Of a DNA stretch of 36,168 nt, positions 14,775-24,099 are shown one piece after another (the first letter of the stretch is position 1; the number at the start of each line of letters is the position of its first letter). Location: IMG/VR virus record IMGVR_UViG_3300035703_001819, positions 1-36,168 of that record. The stretch is one strand, 5' to 3'. The position numbers and the translations under genes were made by a program. This stretch comes from a virus. Below the pieces are notes generated by a model. That model was not told where the DNA came from and ran no database searches. It saw only the letters and a program-made list of their open reading frames with translations.

Positions 14775-16163
14775 ATGGATAAAAAGAAAAAAATATTATT
14801 ACTATCGGATGACCTAAGATTGCACAGCGGAATTGCTACAATGAGTCGTGCAATTGTTATGAATACAATTCATAAATATGATTGGGTACAGGTGGGTGCT
14901 GGTATAAATCACCCAGAAGTTGGAAAAATACTAGATATTTCACAGGATATTAAAAATATAACAAATGTACAAGATGCGTCATTGCGCATAATACCTTGGA
15001 ATGGTTACGGCGATGCTTCGCTAATACGACAACTATTAGAGGTAGAAAAACCAGATGCCATATTACATTTTACTGATCCTAGATATTGGGTGTGGCTATA
15101 CCAGATTGAGCACGAAATACGACAGCAATGTCCTATTTTATATTATACTATTTGGGATGATATACCAGATCCACTATGGAATAGAAACTACTATGAAAGT
15201 TGCGATTGGTTAGGTTGTATATCAAAACAAACCTATGGTATCGTTAAGCGTATTGGCAATATAGAAAGTAATACTCGAAACAAGTTTGAAGATTGGCAAG
15301 TATCATATGTACCACACGGAATTAATAGTAATGCGTTTAAACCAACTGAAGTCCCCGATGATTTTAGGAAACAAATAATAGGCGATGCTGACTACAACTT
15401 TATAGTTTTCTGGAGTAATAGAAACATACGTAGAAAGCAACCATCTGATGTGATACTAGGGTTTAAACAGTTTTGTGACACGTTGCCAAAAGATGATGCT
15501 AAAAAATGTTTATTATTAATGCACACTGCTGCAATAGATGAAAACGGAACTGATTTGATTGCAGTTAAAGACGCAATTTGTCCTGACTACGATGTTAAGT
15601 TTTCACAGGGAAAGTTACAAGAAGATCAACTAAACTACTTATATAATTTAGCAGATATAACGGTTAATATTGCCGGTAATGAGGGATTTGGATTAACTAC
15701 TGCCGAATCTGTAATGGCAGGGACTCCAATTGTGGTTAATGTTACAGGTGGTTTACAAGATCAATGTGGATTTAAGAATAAAGAAACAAACTCTTATTTT
15801 ACAGCTGATGATTACATTGATATAAAATCTCTACATAAAAAGAAAGATTGGCTTGAAAAAGTAACCTGGGGTAATTGGGTTTATCCGGTTTGGTCGGTTG
15901 CTCATAAATTAAATGGATCTGTTCCAACACCATATATTTTTGATGATATGGTTAATGTGGACGATTTGACAGATGCGATTTCATATTGGTATAATACAAA
16001 CAAAGAAACCCGTAAGAAATTTGGCATTGAAGGTAGAAATTGGATGATAAACGAAGGTGGACTTGAAGTTAAGAATATGGCCAATGGAATTATTAATGGA
16101 ATTGAAACTACATTAGAAAACTGGAAACCAAGAAAGAAATTTGAAATATATAAAATTCAATAA
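14775..16163 (+). CDS. Glycosyltransferase, GT4-like (GT-B fold)
   Basis: 462 residues, first gene of the sugar cluster. The N-terminal Rossmann half starts KKILLLSDDLRLHSGIATMSR, the usual donor-independent opening of GT-B enzymes. The C-terminal half contains FSQGKLQEDQLNYLYNLADI and NEGFGLTTAESVMAGTPIV, giving the GT4 E-x7-E motif at E303 and E311, which contacts the nucleotide sugar. No membrane segment is visible, so it acts in the cytoplasm. The C-terminus is extended relative to small GT4 enzymes. The gene follows the regulator by 14 bases and is spaced 8 bases from a second GT4. The donor sugar and acceptor cannot be inferred. Confidence 0.88.
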   Translation: MDKKKKILLLSDDLRLHSGIATMSRAIVMNTIHKYDWVQVGAGINHPEVGKILDISQDIKNITNVQDASLRIIPWNGYGDASLIRQLLEVEKPDAILHFTDPRYWVWLYQIEHEIRQQCPILYYTIWDDIPDPLWNRNYYESCDWLGCISKQTYGIVKRIGNIESNTRNKFEDWQVSYVPHGINSNAFKPTEVPDDFRKQIIGDADYNFIVFWSNRNIRRKQPSDVILGFKQFCDTLPKDDAKKCLLLMHTAAIDENGTDLIAVKDAICPDYDVKFSQGKLQEDQLNYLYNLADITVNIAGNEGFGLTTAESVMAGTPIVVNVTGGLQDQCGFKNKETNSYFTADDYIDIKSLHKKKDWLEKVTWGNWVYPVWSVAHKLNGSVPTPYIFDDMVNVDDLTDAISYWYNTNKETRKKFGIEGRNWMINEGGLEVKNMANGIINGIETTLENWKPRKKFEIYKIQ

Positions 16164-16171
16164 AAAATATT

Positions 16172-17431
16172 ATGAATAAACCAACATTAGTATTTAGTGC
16201 CCCAGTATTAACCAGATCAGGATATGGGGATCACGCAAGAGATTTATTAAGATCTATTCGAAAATTAGATAGATTTGATGTAAAAATATTATCGCAAAGA
16301 TGGGGTGAAACTCCATTTACTGAATTAAAAGATGATGATGAGTTTTCTGTTTGGTGCAGAGACCGAATTGTTAAAACAAATTTAACAAAAAAACCTGATG
16401 TATTTATTCAAGTTACTGTGGCAAATGAGTTTCAACCAATTGGTGAGTTTAATATTGGAATAACTGCTGGAGTGGAAACTAATACGGCACCTCACACTTT
16501 TATTGAGGGATGTAATAGAATGGACTTAATATTAGTTCCATCTACATTTGTTAAAGATACACTATTGAATACATCATACGCAGAGGTGAATAAGGAAACG
16601 AACCAAACAATACGCGAATATAAGATAACAAAACCAATACACGTTTTATTTGAAGGTGTTGATGAGTCAGTATATTCACATACACATAATCATAGTTTAT
16701 TGGACAATGTTAGAGAAGACTTTGCATTTCTTTTTGTAGGTCATTGGTTACAAGGTGCACCAGGGGAAGACCGAAAAGATATATATACATTAATAGATGC
16801 GTTTTGCAGCGTGTTTGGAAAAGAACAAACTAAAAACCAACCTGCTCTAATTTTAAAAACATCATCTGCATCTTTTTCTATTATTGATAGAGAGGCTATG
16901 GTTGATAAAATAAAATGGGTTACTAATAAATTCTCAAATGTTCCACCAATATATCTTTTACACGGTGATTTGACAGCAAAAGAAATGTCATCATTATATT
17001 ATGATGAAAAAGTCAAAGCAATGGTTTCTTTTACTAAAGGTGAAGGATTTGGCCGACCGCTATGTGAATTTACATTTACAGGTAAACCTGTTATTGCATC
17101 TAAATGGTCAGGTCAGTTAGACTTTTTAACCAATGAGGGATCAGTTTTAATTGACGGTGAATTGACACCGGTTCACCAATCAGTTGTTAATGATTTTTTA
17201 ATTAAAGAATCAAAGTGGTTCACCGTAAACCCAACAGATGCGTGTAATAAATTGTATGATGTTTGGAAGAACTATAAAAAGTATAATCAAAAGTCAGAAA
17301 TTCTTTCTAAACGAAATAGAAAACAATTTTCACTGTCAAATATGGATTCCAAATTGAAAGATATTTTTGACAATTATGTTAAGGTAAAGGAATTCAAACA
17401 AATAGTATTACCAGAATTAGTTAAGCTATGA
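16172..17431 (+). CDS. Glycosyltransferase, GT4-like (GT-B fold)
   Basis: 419 residues. It opens with LVFSAPVLTRSGYGDHARDL, a GYG-type glycine loop seen in GT4 enzymes. FAFLFVGHWLQGAPGEDRKD marks the start of the C-terminal domain. TKGEGFGRPLCEFTFTGKPV gives the E-x7-E pair at E291 and E299. It is clearly a different subfamily from the preceding gene, not a tandem duplicate. It overlaps the next gene by 4 bases (ATGA). No transmembrane helix is seen. It probably adds one sugar of a multi-sugar glycan. Confidence 0.88.
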   Translation: MNKPTLVFSAPVLTRSGYGDHARDLLRSIRKLDRFDVKILSQRWGETPFTELKDDDEFSVWCRDRIVKTNLTKKPDVFIQVTVANEFQPIGEFNIGITAGVETNTAPHTFIEGCNRMDLILVPSTFVKDTLLNTSYAEVNKETNQTIREYKITKPIHVLFEGVDESVYSHTHNHSLLDNVREDFAFLFVGHWLQGAPGEDRKDIYTLIDAFCSVFGKEQTKNQPALILKTSSASFSIIDREAMVDKIKWVTNKFSNVPPIYLLHGDLTAKEMSSLYYDEKVKAMVSFTKGEGFGRPLCEFTFTGKPVIASKWSGQLDFLTNEGSVLIDGELTPVHQSVVNDFLIKESKWFTVNPTDACNKLYDVWKNYKKYNQKSEILSKRNRKQFSLSNMDSKLKDIFDNYVKVKEFKQIVLPELVKL

Positions 17432-17913
17432 TTAATGAGCCTAATTATTTAAGTCAATATACTCCATACATAAAAAAATATGTAAGAGCATCTCGTCAAA
17501 ATATGACTCCATTGAACATATATAAAATACAAACGTATCGTTATGCGGATGGGGTTGTTAGAAAAAAATTAGGATTGGAAACATCACTTATATTTTCTGT
17601 TGGCATTTATTTAAAAGAGTTATATTGTGTTAGGCTGAATGAAGTTAAACCTACTGAATTTTTTACGTGGAGTATGCGAATATTCAATAAAGATTCATTA
17701 AACGAAATAAAAGATGATGTAATTTCATTTAGGAGTATTATAAAAGAATTCAATGAAAATGGAAGAGAATTGTTTTTAAGTCATATTAAAACATCATCTG
17801 TTATGTATACTAAACAAAATAAGCAAAACTTTAGAACATACACAATATCAAATATAATTTACACACAGGAAGCTGTATTTGATATAGAAAAAATTAAAAA
17901 AATATATGGATAA
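17428..17913 (+). CDS. Conserved phage protein of unknown function in the sugar cluster
   Basis: 161 residues. RASRQNMTPLNIYKIQTYRY, then GLETSLIFSVGIYLKELYC and VRLNEVKPTEFFTW, form a basic N-terminal domain. I recall similar proteins (…TPL.IYKI.TYRY.DG… L.C.KLNE.KP..F…) in large T4-like phages, where they are unassigned and not tied to glycosylation. It has no glycosyltransferase motif, no cysteine cluster and no membrane helix. It overlaps both neighbours, so it is translated with the cluster. It may be an older phage gene into which the sugar block has been inserted around it. Confidence 0.7.
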   Translation: MINEPNYLSQYTPYIKKYVRASRQNMTPLNIYKIQTYRYADGVVRKKLGLETSLIFSVGIYLKELYCVRLNEVKPTEFFTWSMRIFNKDSLNEIKDDVISFRSIIKEFNENGRELFLSHIKTSSVMYTKQNKQNFRTYTISNIIYTQEAVFDIEKIKKIYG

Positions 17914-18550
17914 TAAAATATCATACGCCATAACGGTTTGCAACGAAATACAAGAAATTACAAAATTAGTAACATTTTTAATAGGAACAATTCGAGATCT
18001 CGATGAGATTGTAATTCAATATGATAAAGATAATGTAACACCTGAAGTGTTAGCTTATCTTAATGTAATGGAAACTATAAAAGACAATATAAAAGTTGTT
18101 GGATATCCATTAAATAAAGACTTTGCATCATTTAAAAATAATTTAAAACAAATCTGCAAAGGTGATTGGATCTTTCAAATTGATGCAGATGAAATGTTGG
18201 ACTTATTTTTAGTTAATAATTTACCTACTATATTATCATCAAATGACGTTGAAATGTATCTTATACCAAGGATTAATACTGTCAATGGCATAACTGATGA
18301 ATGGATTAATAAATGGGGATGGGTTACATCTAAAATTGATGGGGTTGATGATCTGGCTATAAACTTTCCCGATTTTCAATATAGAATATTCAAAAATGTA
18401 GATAGTATAAATTGGAAAAACAAAGTACACGAAGTTTTGGATGGGTTTTCTACATTTACGATACTACCAACTGATTATAAATTTTGTTTATTGCACCATA
18501 AAACGTTGGATAAGCAAATTAAGCAAAATGAATTATATAATACTATATGA
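17906..18550 (+). CDS. Glycosyltransferase family 2-like (GT-A fold)
   Basis: 214 residues. It begins KISYAITVCNEIQEITKLV (the GT2 opening strand with CNE), and has WIFQIDADEML with the D-x-D metal site at D93 and D95. KVHEVLDGF near residue 170 matches the acceptor-side His-Glu segment (VHE) of the WaaE/KdtX-like GT2 branch. It is short for the family but appears complete. It overlaps the previous gene by 8 bases and the next by 4, typical of a tightly coupled operon. It would transfer a sugar from a nucleotide donor in the cytoplasm. Confidence 0.85.
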   Translation: MDNKISYAITVCNEIQEITKLVTFLIGTIRDLDEIVIQYDKDNVTPEVLAYLNVMETIKDNIKVVGYPLNKDFASFKNNLKQICKGDWIFQIDADEMLDLFLVNNLPTILSSNDVEMYLIPRINTVNGITDEWINKWGWVTSKIDGVDDLAINFPDFQYRIFKNVDSINWKNKVHEVLDGFSTFTILPTDYKFCLLHHKTLDKQIKQNELYNTI

Positions 18551-19449
18551 AAAAAAGAAAAATAACTTTTATCTATGCGTATGAGGGTGAAACGTGGTCT
18601 ACCCCATTAAGTTTATTAAATGAATTTAAATACTCTAAAAATTGGGAAACTGAAATAGTATCAATCGGGTCTAATTCTACTGGTCATTACCACGAAGATA
18701 ATTTAAAACAATGGGTAGAATCCAAACCTAAAACTGATATAGTATTATTTATGGATTGGGGCAGGTTTTCATCTAATTATTTAAATAAAGAATTAGTAGA
18801 TGCATTTTGGATTCAAGAAAGTGGTGACGATCCGCAAAATTGGAAATTTAATTCACCAAAATGTAAATCATTTCATTTAACTATTACACCAGACTACCCA
18901 TCGTATGAAATGTACACTAAATTGTATAATATAAATGCAATTTGGATGCCACACTGGGCAGACACCAGAATGCACATACCAATGGCTATGCAGACACTGC
19001 CATATTTGGCAGTAACTACACGTGGATATGGTAATTCCGAGTTTTTGGACACATTAACTGATCATTCCAATGGCTCAATTGGGAATAAGAATGGAATGAT
19101 TGGACTAGAGCATTCTAGATTTTTACAAAGCGGTAAAATGGTAGTACAGAACTCAAGATGGGGAGAGGTTACGCGTAGAATTTTTGAGGGAATGGCGTGT
19201 GGTAGAATGGTTGTTACTGATAGATTACATCATTCGCGTAAATTGGAAGAGCTATTTGTAGAAGACGAACACATTGTTTTATATGATAATATGGTAGATT
19301 GTATTGAAAAGATAAACTATTATGCTACACACGACCGAGAGCGAAATAGAATTGCGCAAAATGGGTATCATAGAGTTTTAAATAATCACACACAGCGACA
19401 ACGTGTTGATACTTTAATTCAAGAATGGGAGAAGTTTAAATCATTATGA
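18547..19449 (+). CDS. Glycosyltransferase, CgeB-like (GT-B)
   Basis: 300 residues. The C-terminal half shows SGKMVVQNSRWGEVTRRIFE, then GMACGRMVVTDRLHHSRKLE and a final helix YYATHDRERNRIAQNGYHRV. This is the pattern of the CgeB/Glyco_trans_1_2 group, where the RxFE(G/A)MACG segment binds the donor. The N-terminal half (KITFIYAYEGETWSTPLSLL) is a Rossmann strand-loop. The ATG overlaps the previous stop, and its own stop overlaps the SDR gene start. CgeB-type enzymes are common in glycan and protein-maturation clusters, but the substrate is unknown here. Confidence 0.82.
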   Translation: MKKRKITFIYAYEGETWSTPLSLLNEFKYSKNWETEIVSIGSNSTGHYHEDNLKQWVESKPKTDIVLFMDWGRFSSNYLNKELVDAFWIQESGDDPQNWKFNSPKCKSFHLTITPDYPSYEMYTKLYNINAIWMPHWADTRMHIPMAMQTLPYLAVTTRGYGNSEFLDTLTDHSNGSIGNKNGMIGLEHSRFLQSGKMVVQNSRWGEVTRRIFEGMACGRMVVTDRLHHSRKLEELFVEDEHIVLYDNMVDCIEKINYYATHDRERNRIAQNGYHRVLNNHTQRQRVDTLIQEWEKFKSL

Positions 19450-20291
19450 ATATATTAGTTACAGGTGGTGCTGGCTTTATCGGCACTAATTTAATTAAAA
19501 GATTGCTTAAAGATGGACATTATGTTGAATCTTTGGATAATTATGAAACGGGTTTGGTTGAAAATGAAATTGAAGGTTGTTTTTATTCAAGTTTGGATAT
19601 AGATTCAATGGATTGGTTTGATGGAAAGGGTATAGACGTATGCTTTCATTTAGCGGCACAATCAAGGATACAACCATCGTTTAAAGATCCAATGGAAACT
19701 TTTAGAGCAAACGCAAATGGAACTCAAAAAGTTTTAAATTGGGCTCATAAAAACAATATTAAAGTTATTTATGCAGGCTCATCCTCAAGGTGGCACGATC
19801 CACACATATCACCTTATGCGTTGTCTAAATATTTAGGTGAAGAACTTTGTCATATGTATCGTAAAGTGTATGACTTAAATGTTCAAATTGCTAGATTTTA
19901 TAATGTCTATGGACCACACGAGATACTAGAAGGTGATAGTGCAGCTGTAATTGGAAAATGGAGAAACCAAGTTAAAAATAATCAACCCATTACGATTGTA
20001 GGAAATGGAGAACAGAGAAGAGATTTTACACACGTAGATGATATAGTAGATGGTTTAATTAGAATTATGGACTATAATGGTGACAACTACGAGTGGGAAC
20101 TTGGTACTGGTATAAATCATTCAATCAATGAGGTTTATGAAATGTTTAGAGATAAATTTAATGTGGACTGCATTACTATACCAGATGAAATGGGTAATTA
20201 CAGAGAAACGCAAAGGATAAATAATACTGCACTTGATTTACTTGGATGGTTGCCAGCTGATAAATTAAAAAAATACATAATGGAGTTATAA
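19446..20291 (+). CDS. NAD-dependent sugar epimerase/dehydratase (extended SDR)
   Basis: 281 residues. TGGAGFIG at 6-13 is the NAD(P)-binding glycine motif of extended SDR enzymes, and LDNYETG the cofactor-specificity loop. YAGSSSRW with YALSK (Y124, K128) gives the catalytic Ser-Tyr-Lys set. ARFYNVYGPHE and GNGEQRRDFTHVDD are standard nucleotide-sugar epimerase/dehydratase landmarks. At 281 residues it is slightly short for GalE/RfbB types (~310-340). It acts on a nucleotide-activated sugar, the product of which may feed the aminotransferase and glycosyltransferases of the same operon. Epimerase and 4,6-dehydratase cannot be told apart here. Confidence 0.9.
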   Translation: MNILVTGGAGFIGTNLIKRLLKDGHYVESLDNYETGLVENEIEGCFYSSLDIDSMDWFDGKGIDVCFHLAAQSRIQPSFKDPMETFRANANGTQKVLNWAHKNNIKVIYAGSSSRWHDPHISPYALSKYLGEELCHMYRKVYDLNVQIARFYNVYGPHEILEGDSAAVIGKWRNQVKNNQPITIVGNGEQRRDFTHVDDIVDGLIRIMDYNGDNYEWELGTGINHSINEVYEMFRDKFNVDCITIPDEMGNYRETQRINNTALDLLGWLPADKLKKYIMEL

Positions 20292-20292
20292 A

Positions 20293-20886
20293 ATGTATAG
20301 ATGGGATATTATAAATTTACTTATAAGAAAATATGACTATCGGACATACTTGGAAATTGGAGTACAAAACAAAAATTGTTTTAATAAAGTGAATTGTAAT
20401 TATAAAATATCAGTTGACCCAGACCAAGCAACCGATGCTGATTTTAACATTACGTCAGATGAATATTTTGAAAAATTAAGTTCTAAAGTCAAGTTTGACA
20501 TTATTTTTATAGATGGATTACATCACGATGATCAGTTATTAACTGATATTAAAAATTCATTATTGCATCTAAATGAAGGTGGTACTATTGTTTGTCACGA
20601 TATATTACCTACAACTGAAGCTATGCAACAACGAGCTGACAATGGTGGAGAATGGACAGGTGACGTTTGGAAAGCAATAGCTAACTTACGTGTAAATGAT
20701 ACATCATTACAGATACATACGATTGATACCGATTATGGGTGCGCGGTAATCCAAAGGGGGCACGGAAATTTTTTATATAACACAAACAACAACGATTATT
20801 TAACATACGAATATTATAGTAAGCATAAAAATGAAATGTTAAACGTTATATCACCCACACAATTTATTGAACTTTACAAACTATGA
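20293..20886 (+). CDS. Class I SAM-dependent methyltransferase
   Basis: 197 residues. TYLEIGVQNKNCF is a divergent SAM motif I, ISVDPDQAT the acidic ribose-binding end of strand 2, FDIIFIDGLHHDDQLLTDIK the post-motif strand, and LNEGGTIVCHDI the motif III turn. This is the Methyltransf_24 style often found in polysaccharide and lipid gene clusters, where the enzymes methylate sugars. It is embedded in the operon with 1 base before it and a 4-base overlap after it. O-methylation of a glycan residue is the simplest role, and a protein or DNA target is possible. Confidence 0.85.
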   Translation: MYRWDIINLLIRKYDYRTYLEIGVQNKNCFNKVNCNYKISVDPDQATDADFNITSDEYFEKLSSKVKFDIIFIDGLHHDDQLLTDIKNSLLHLNEGGTIVCHDILPTTEAMQQRADNGGEWTGDVWKAIANLRVNDTSLQIHTIDTDYGCAVIQRGHGNFLYNTNNNDYLTYEYYSKHKNEMLNVISPTQFIELYKL

Positions 20887-21527
20887 ATAAATTTTCAGTT
20901 ATAATACCAACGATATGGAAAGGACCATTTATTATTGACCTATTAGAGCGATACTATCGGTGTAGCTCGGTTGAAGAGGTTATTTTAATAGATAATGATA
21001 TTAACTCACGACCAGCAAACTTACCATTTAATGAAAAGTTAAAATTGATAGAGACACTAGAAAACATTTATGTAAATCCGGCTTGGAACCTTGGGGTGAG
21101 CGTATCAACTTCAAATTACATTACCATTTCAAATGATGATATTTTATTTGATGTAGATGATTATTTTAACTTTCTAAATTCTCTCAATGATCCCTTTGAA
21201 CAATGGGGATTTATCGGCACAAGCTCGGATAATTATGGCGAGCCCCAACCACCTATTAGGCTACAATCCTATGGTTCACACAATAAAGGGGGATGGGCGT
21301 GTTTATTTTCGTTCCATAAATCAATATGGAGAGACATACCCGGGGGCATAAAAATATACTATGGTGATAATTTTATTCATCTATCACCGCACCCAATAAA
21401 TGAAATGATTGGAATTCCAATCTGGACAAAAATGTCATCATCTGCCGATACAAGCGTTGACTGGGTGAAGGAAATCACAGACAAAGACCACATTGAGTGG
21501 ATGAAAATATACCAAACATTAAGATAA
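20883..21527 (+). CDS. Glycosyltransferase family 2-like (GT-A)
   Basis: 214 residues. It opens FSVIIPTIWKGPFIIDLLER, then VEEVILIDNDINSRP, the GT2 strand order. VNPAWNLGVSVSTSNYITIS followed by NDDILFD supplies the acidic metal-site region. The C-terminal third has a Trp-rich segment (GGWACLFSFHKSIW). It is short and may lack the acceptor domain. It overlaps the methyltransferase stop and is 1 base from the next gene. The call is a GT-A-type sugar transferase of unknown specificity. Confidence 0.78.
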   Translation: MNKFSVIIPTIWKGPFIIDLLERYYRCSSVEEVILIDNDINSRPANLPFNEKLKLIETLENIYVNPAWNLGVSVSTSNYITISNDDILFDVDDYFNFLNSLNDPFEQWGFIGTSSDNYGEPQPPIRLQSYGSHNKGGWACLFSFHKSIWRDIPGGIKIYYGDNFIHLSPHPINEMIGIPIWTKMSSSADTSVDWVKEITDKDHIEWMKIYQTLR

Positions 21528-21528
21528 T

Positions 21529-22284
21529 ATGTTAAAATTACCATTAAGCATAGGAATATTGGCGTGGAAATCTGGTCAAACCCTCGTTGATACTTTACAT
21601 TCATATTATATGAATGGTTTATTTGACCTTGTAAATGATACTACTATTTTATTTCAAGAGTTTTCTGATGAAGATATCCAAATCGCTGACCATTTTGGAT
21701 TACCTTATATTGCATTGAGTGATAATATTGGAATTGGAAATGGGTTCTTGACCCTAACCGAAAATGCAAAAAGTGAAAATGTAATGGTGTTGGAGCACGA
21801 CTGGCAATTGATTGAAGGTAAAAAAATAACACGTGACCGATTGGAAAGTGGTATCCAATTATTGGATGGGGGATTTGATGTGGTTAGATATAGACACAGA
21901 ACCGTTCCTGGATACCCGCATTTTTCATTTCGCCATATGGGAAATGAATTAGGATATTATGATGAAGAAATTGGGTGCACGTCTCCACACTTATTAGATT
22001 CCTTGCATTGGTTAGATCCATCGCAAGAATTTGGAGACAAGATCCAAAAACAAGGTGAATATTTTACAACAACATCCCGTTGGGGTAACTGGACAAATAA
22101 TCCGTGTATGTACAAAAAAGAATTTTACATAAATACAGTTACTCCATTTGCAGGAGATGGCATACGTCTTGAAGGTAATATATCAAAGTGGTGGGCAGAA
22201 CAGGAATTTAAAGTGGCACACGGAAGTGGTTTATTTAAACATTATGATCCTATAAAATATGGAATGCAAACTAATAATATTTGA
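21529..22284 (+). CDS. Putative glycosyltransferase (GT-A-like)
   Basis: 251 residues. LPLSIGILAWKSGQTLVDTL opens like a GT2 domain (SIGIL.wks). ENVMVLEHDWQLIE occupies the position of the metal-binding loop, with E89, H90 and D91 in place of a regular D-x-D. The middle is rich in Tyr/His/Arg (VRYRHRTVPGYPHFSFRH). A late TTTSRWGNWTNNPCMY segment would be acceptor-side. The altered metal motif lowers certainty. It overlaps the following fusion gene by 26 bases in a different frame, one of the longer overlaps in the cluster. Confidence 0.65.
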   Translation: MLKLPLSIGILAWKSGQTLVDTLHSYYMNGLFDLVNDTTILFQEFSDEDIQIADHFGLPYIALSDNIGIGNGFLTLTENAKSENVMVLEHDWQLIEGKKITRDRLESGIQLLDGGFDVVRYRHRTVPGYPHFSFRHMGNELGYYDEEIGCTSPHLLDSLHWLDPSQEFGDKIQKQGEYFTTTSRWGNWTNNPCMYKKEFYINTVTPFAGDGIRLEGNISKWWAEQEFKVAHGSGLFKHYDPIKYGMQTNNI

Positions 22285-23626
22285 TTTAGATGGGGTTTTG
22301 GTTTCTACCAAAGACATACACTATTCAACATTGAATCGTGCTCTGCGAGAAGTGGGTGAAAACTATGTTATTACTGAAGCTGAACACCTGTCTATATATG
22401 ATGGGTTAAAAACAACGCAAAAATTAGAGTTACTTACAAAGCATAAGGGGTTAGGTAAAGAGTTTTATGATCAAATCTGGAATAGAAAACAGCAACTGAC
22501 ACTTGATGAAATATCTGCACTGACCGAGGATATGAGACTGATTGAGTTATTTGAAGAACTATCCACTCGGGGTTATAAATTAGCGTGTTGTTCAAATTCT
22601 ATACAACAATCAGTTCTTACGATACTATCCAATATTGGATTGATTAAATATATGGATTTGATTTTATCAAATGAAGATGTGAAAAACTCAAAACCACATC
22701 CTGAAATGTACTGGACTGCAATGTCTATGATTGGTGTATTGCCAGAAGAAACACTTATAGTGGAAGACTCCCCACACGGCTTATTAGCGGCGAGTAGAAG
22801 TGGTGCAAATGTATTACGAGTGGATAGCCCAAAAGATTTGATTTTAACAAAAATTATAAGTAAATTAGAAGAAACTAAAACCAAAAATATGAAACCAAAA
22901 TGGAAAGCTGACAGGTTAAATGTAGTTATACCAATGGCAGGTGCTGGAAGTCGGTTTGAGAAAGCAGGCTATACATTTCCCAAGCCACTCATTGATGTGA
23001 TGGGTAAACCAATGATTCAACTTGTAGTTGAAAATTTAAATATTGATGCTAATTACGTTTACATTGTACAAAAGTCACACAGAGAAAAATATAATTTAGA
23101 TACATTATTAAATCTTATAACACCTAATTGTAATATTATTGAAGTTGATGGTGTTACCGAGGGAGCTGCTTGCACTGTGTTGCTAGCAAAAGAATATATA
23201 AATACCGATTCACCTTTATTACTTGCTAATTCAGATCAGTGGTTAGATTGGGATTCAAATGAATTTATGTATAAAATGAATGAAAGTAATTGTGATGGTG
23301 GTATTGTTACATTTACAGCAATTCATCCAAAATGGTCATTTGCTAAAGTCGATGATCGTGGCTATGTTACTCAAGTCGCTGAAAAAAACCCAATATCTAA
23401 TATTGCAACGGTTGGTGTTTATCATTGGAAACGGGGTGCTGATTTTGTAAAGTATGCAGAGCAGATGATAGAGAAAGACATTAGAGTAAATGGTGAATTT
23501 TATGTTGCACCTGTATTCAATGAAGCAATTGGTGATGCCAAATTAATTAAAATTCACCATATAGAAAAAATGATGGGATTAGGAACACCCGAAGACTTAC
23601 AAACATTTATAAATGAAACAAAATAA
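22259..23626 (+). CDS. Fusion: HAD-family phosphatase/phosphomutase + sugar nucleotidyltransferase
   Basis: 455 residues. Residues ~1-205 form a HAD domain of the beta-phosphoglucomutase type: FDLDGVLV with D9 and D11, a helical cap, LACCSNS as motif II, KPHPEMYW as the Lys, and LIVEDSPHGLLAA as the acidic motif. Residues ~220-455 form a nucleotidyltransferase: VVIPMAGAGSRF (222-233) with the TFPKPLIDVMGKPMI lysine, then NSDQWLDWD carrying the metal-site acid. Together the halves could turn a sugar phosphate into an activated NDP-sugar in a single protein. I checked the join (around 22890-22920) and see one continuous frame. Start ATG 22259 lies inside the previous gene. Which nucleotide and sugar are used is unknown. 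Confidence 0.88.
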   Translation: MECKLIIFDLDGVLVSTKDIHYSTLNRALREVGENYVITEAEHLSIYDGLKTTQKLELLTKHKGLGKEFYDQIWNRKQQLTLDEISALTEDMRLIELFEELSTRGYKLACCSNSIQQSVLTILSNIGLIKYMDLILSNEDVKNSKPHPEMYWTAMSMIGVLPEETLIVEDSPHGLLAASRSGANVLRVDSPKDLILTKIISKLEETKTKNMKPKWKADRLNVVIPMAGAGSRFEKAGYTFPKPLIDVMGKPMIQLVVENLNIDANYVYIVQKSHREKYNLDTLLNLITPNCNIIEVDGVTEGAACTVLLAKEYINTDSPLLLANSDQWLDWDSNEFMYKMNESNCDGGIVTFTAIHPKWSFAKVDDRGYVTQVAEKNPISNIATVGVYHWKRGADFVKYAEQMIEKDIRVNGEFYVAPVFNEAIGDAKLIKIHHIEKMMGLGTPEDLQTFINETK

Positions 23627-23628
23627 GA

Positions 23629-24099
23629 ATGGATCAAAAAATTTTAATATCACACAGAGGAAATTTAAAAGGTAGAATTACTGAACTGGAAAATAAACCA
23701 GAATACATAATGCAAGCCATTGGTAAGGGGTTTGATGTTGAGGTAGATTTTTGGAAATTTGAAAATGACTTTTTTTTAGGTCACGATTCTCCCGAGTATA
23801 AAGTAGATGAGGATTTTTTACTCAATGGTGCGTTATGGTTACACGCAAAAAACTTTCCAGCATTGCAATGGGGAATTGAAGAAAACTTGAATGTATTTTG
23901 GCACGAAACTGATAAAGTTGCAGTTACAAATCACGGTTATATTTGGGCATATCCTGGTGTACTTTGTAAAAATGCAATTACAGTTTTACCAGAAACCTTA
24001 GAAAACATTAGTAAAAGTATTATAGACGAGATTTTTGATGGTATTTGTTCGGACAATATAGAAGATTATTTCAAGGAGTTTTATGGAAAAAATAAATAA
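23629..24099 (+). CDS. Short GDPD/PI-PLC-like phosphodiesterase domain
   Basis: 156 residues. ISHRGNLKG gives the His-Arg pair, GFDVEVDFW the Glu-x-Asp metal ligands, and FFLGHDSPEYKV the third His-Asp segment, in the order and spacing of glycerophosphodiester phosphodiesterase TIM barrels. LWLHAKNFPAL would be the next conserved lysine strand. Standard enzymes are ~250 residues, so this version lacks about a third of the barrel, or is a compact branch seen in glycan clusters. It may cleave or make a phosphodiester link in the glycan. It overlaps the aminotransferase by 17 bases. Activity is uncertain because of the short length. Confidence 0.7.
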   Translation: MDQKILISHRGNLKGRITELENKPEYIMQAIGKGFDVEVDFWKFENDFFLGHDSPEYKVDEDFLLNGALWLHAKNFPALQWGIEENLNVFWHETDKVAVTNHGYIWAYPGVLCKNAITVLPETLENISKSIIDEIFDGICSDNIEDYFKEFYGKNK

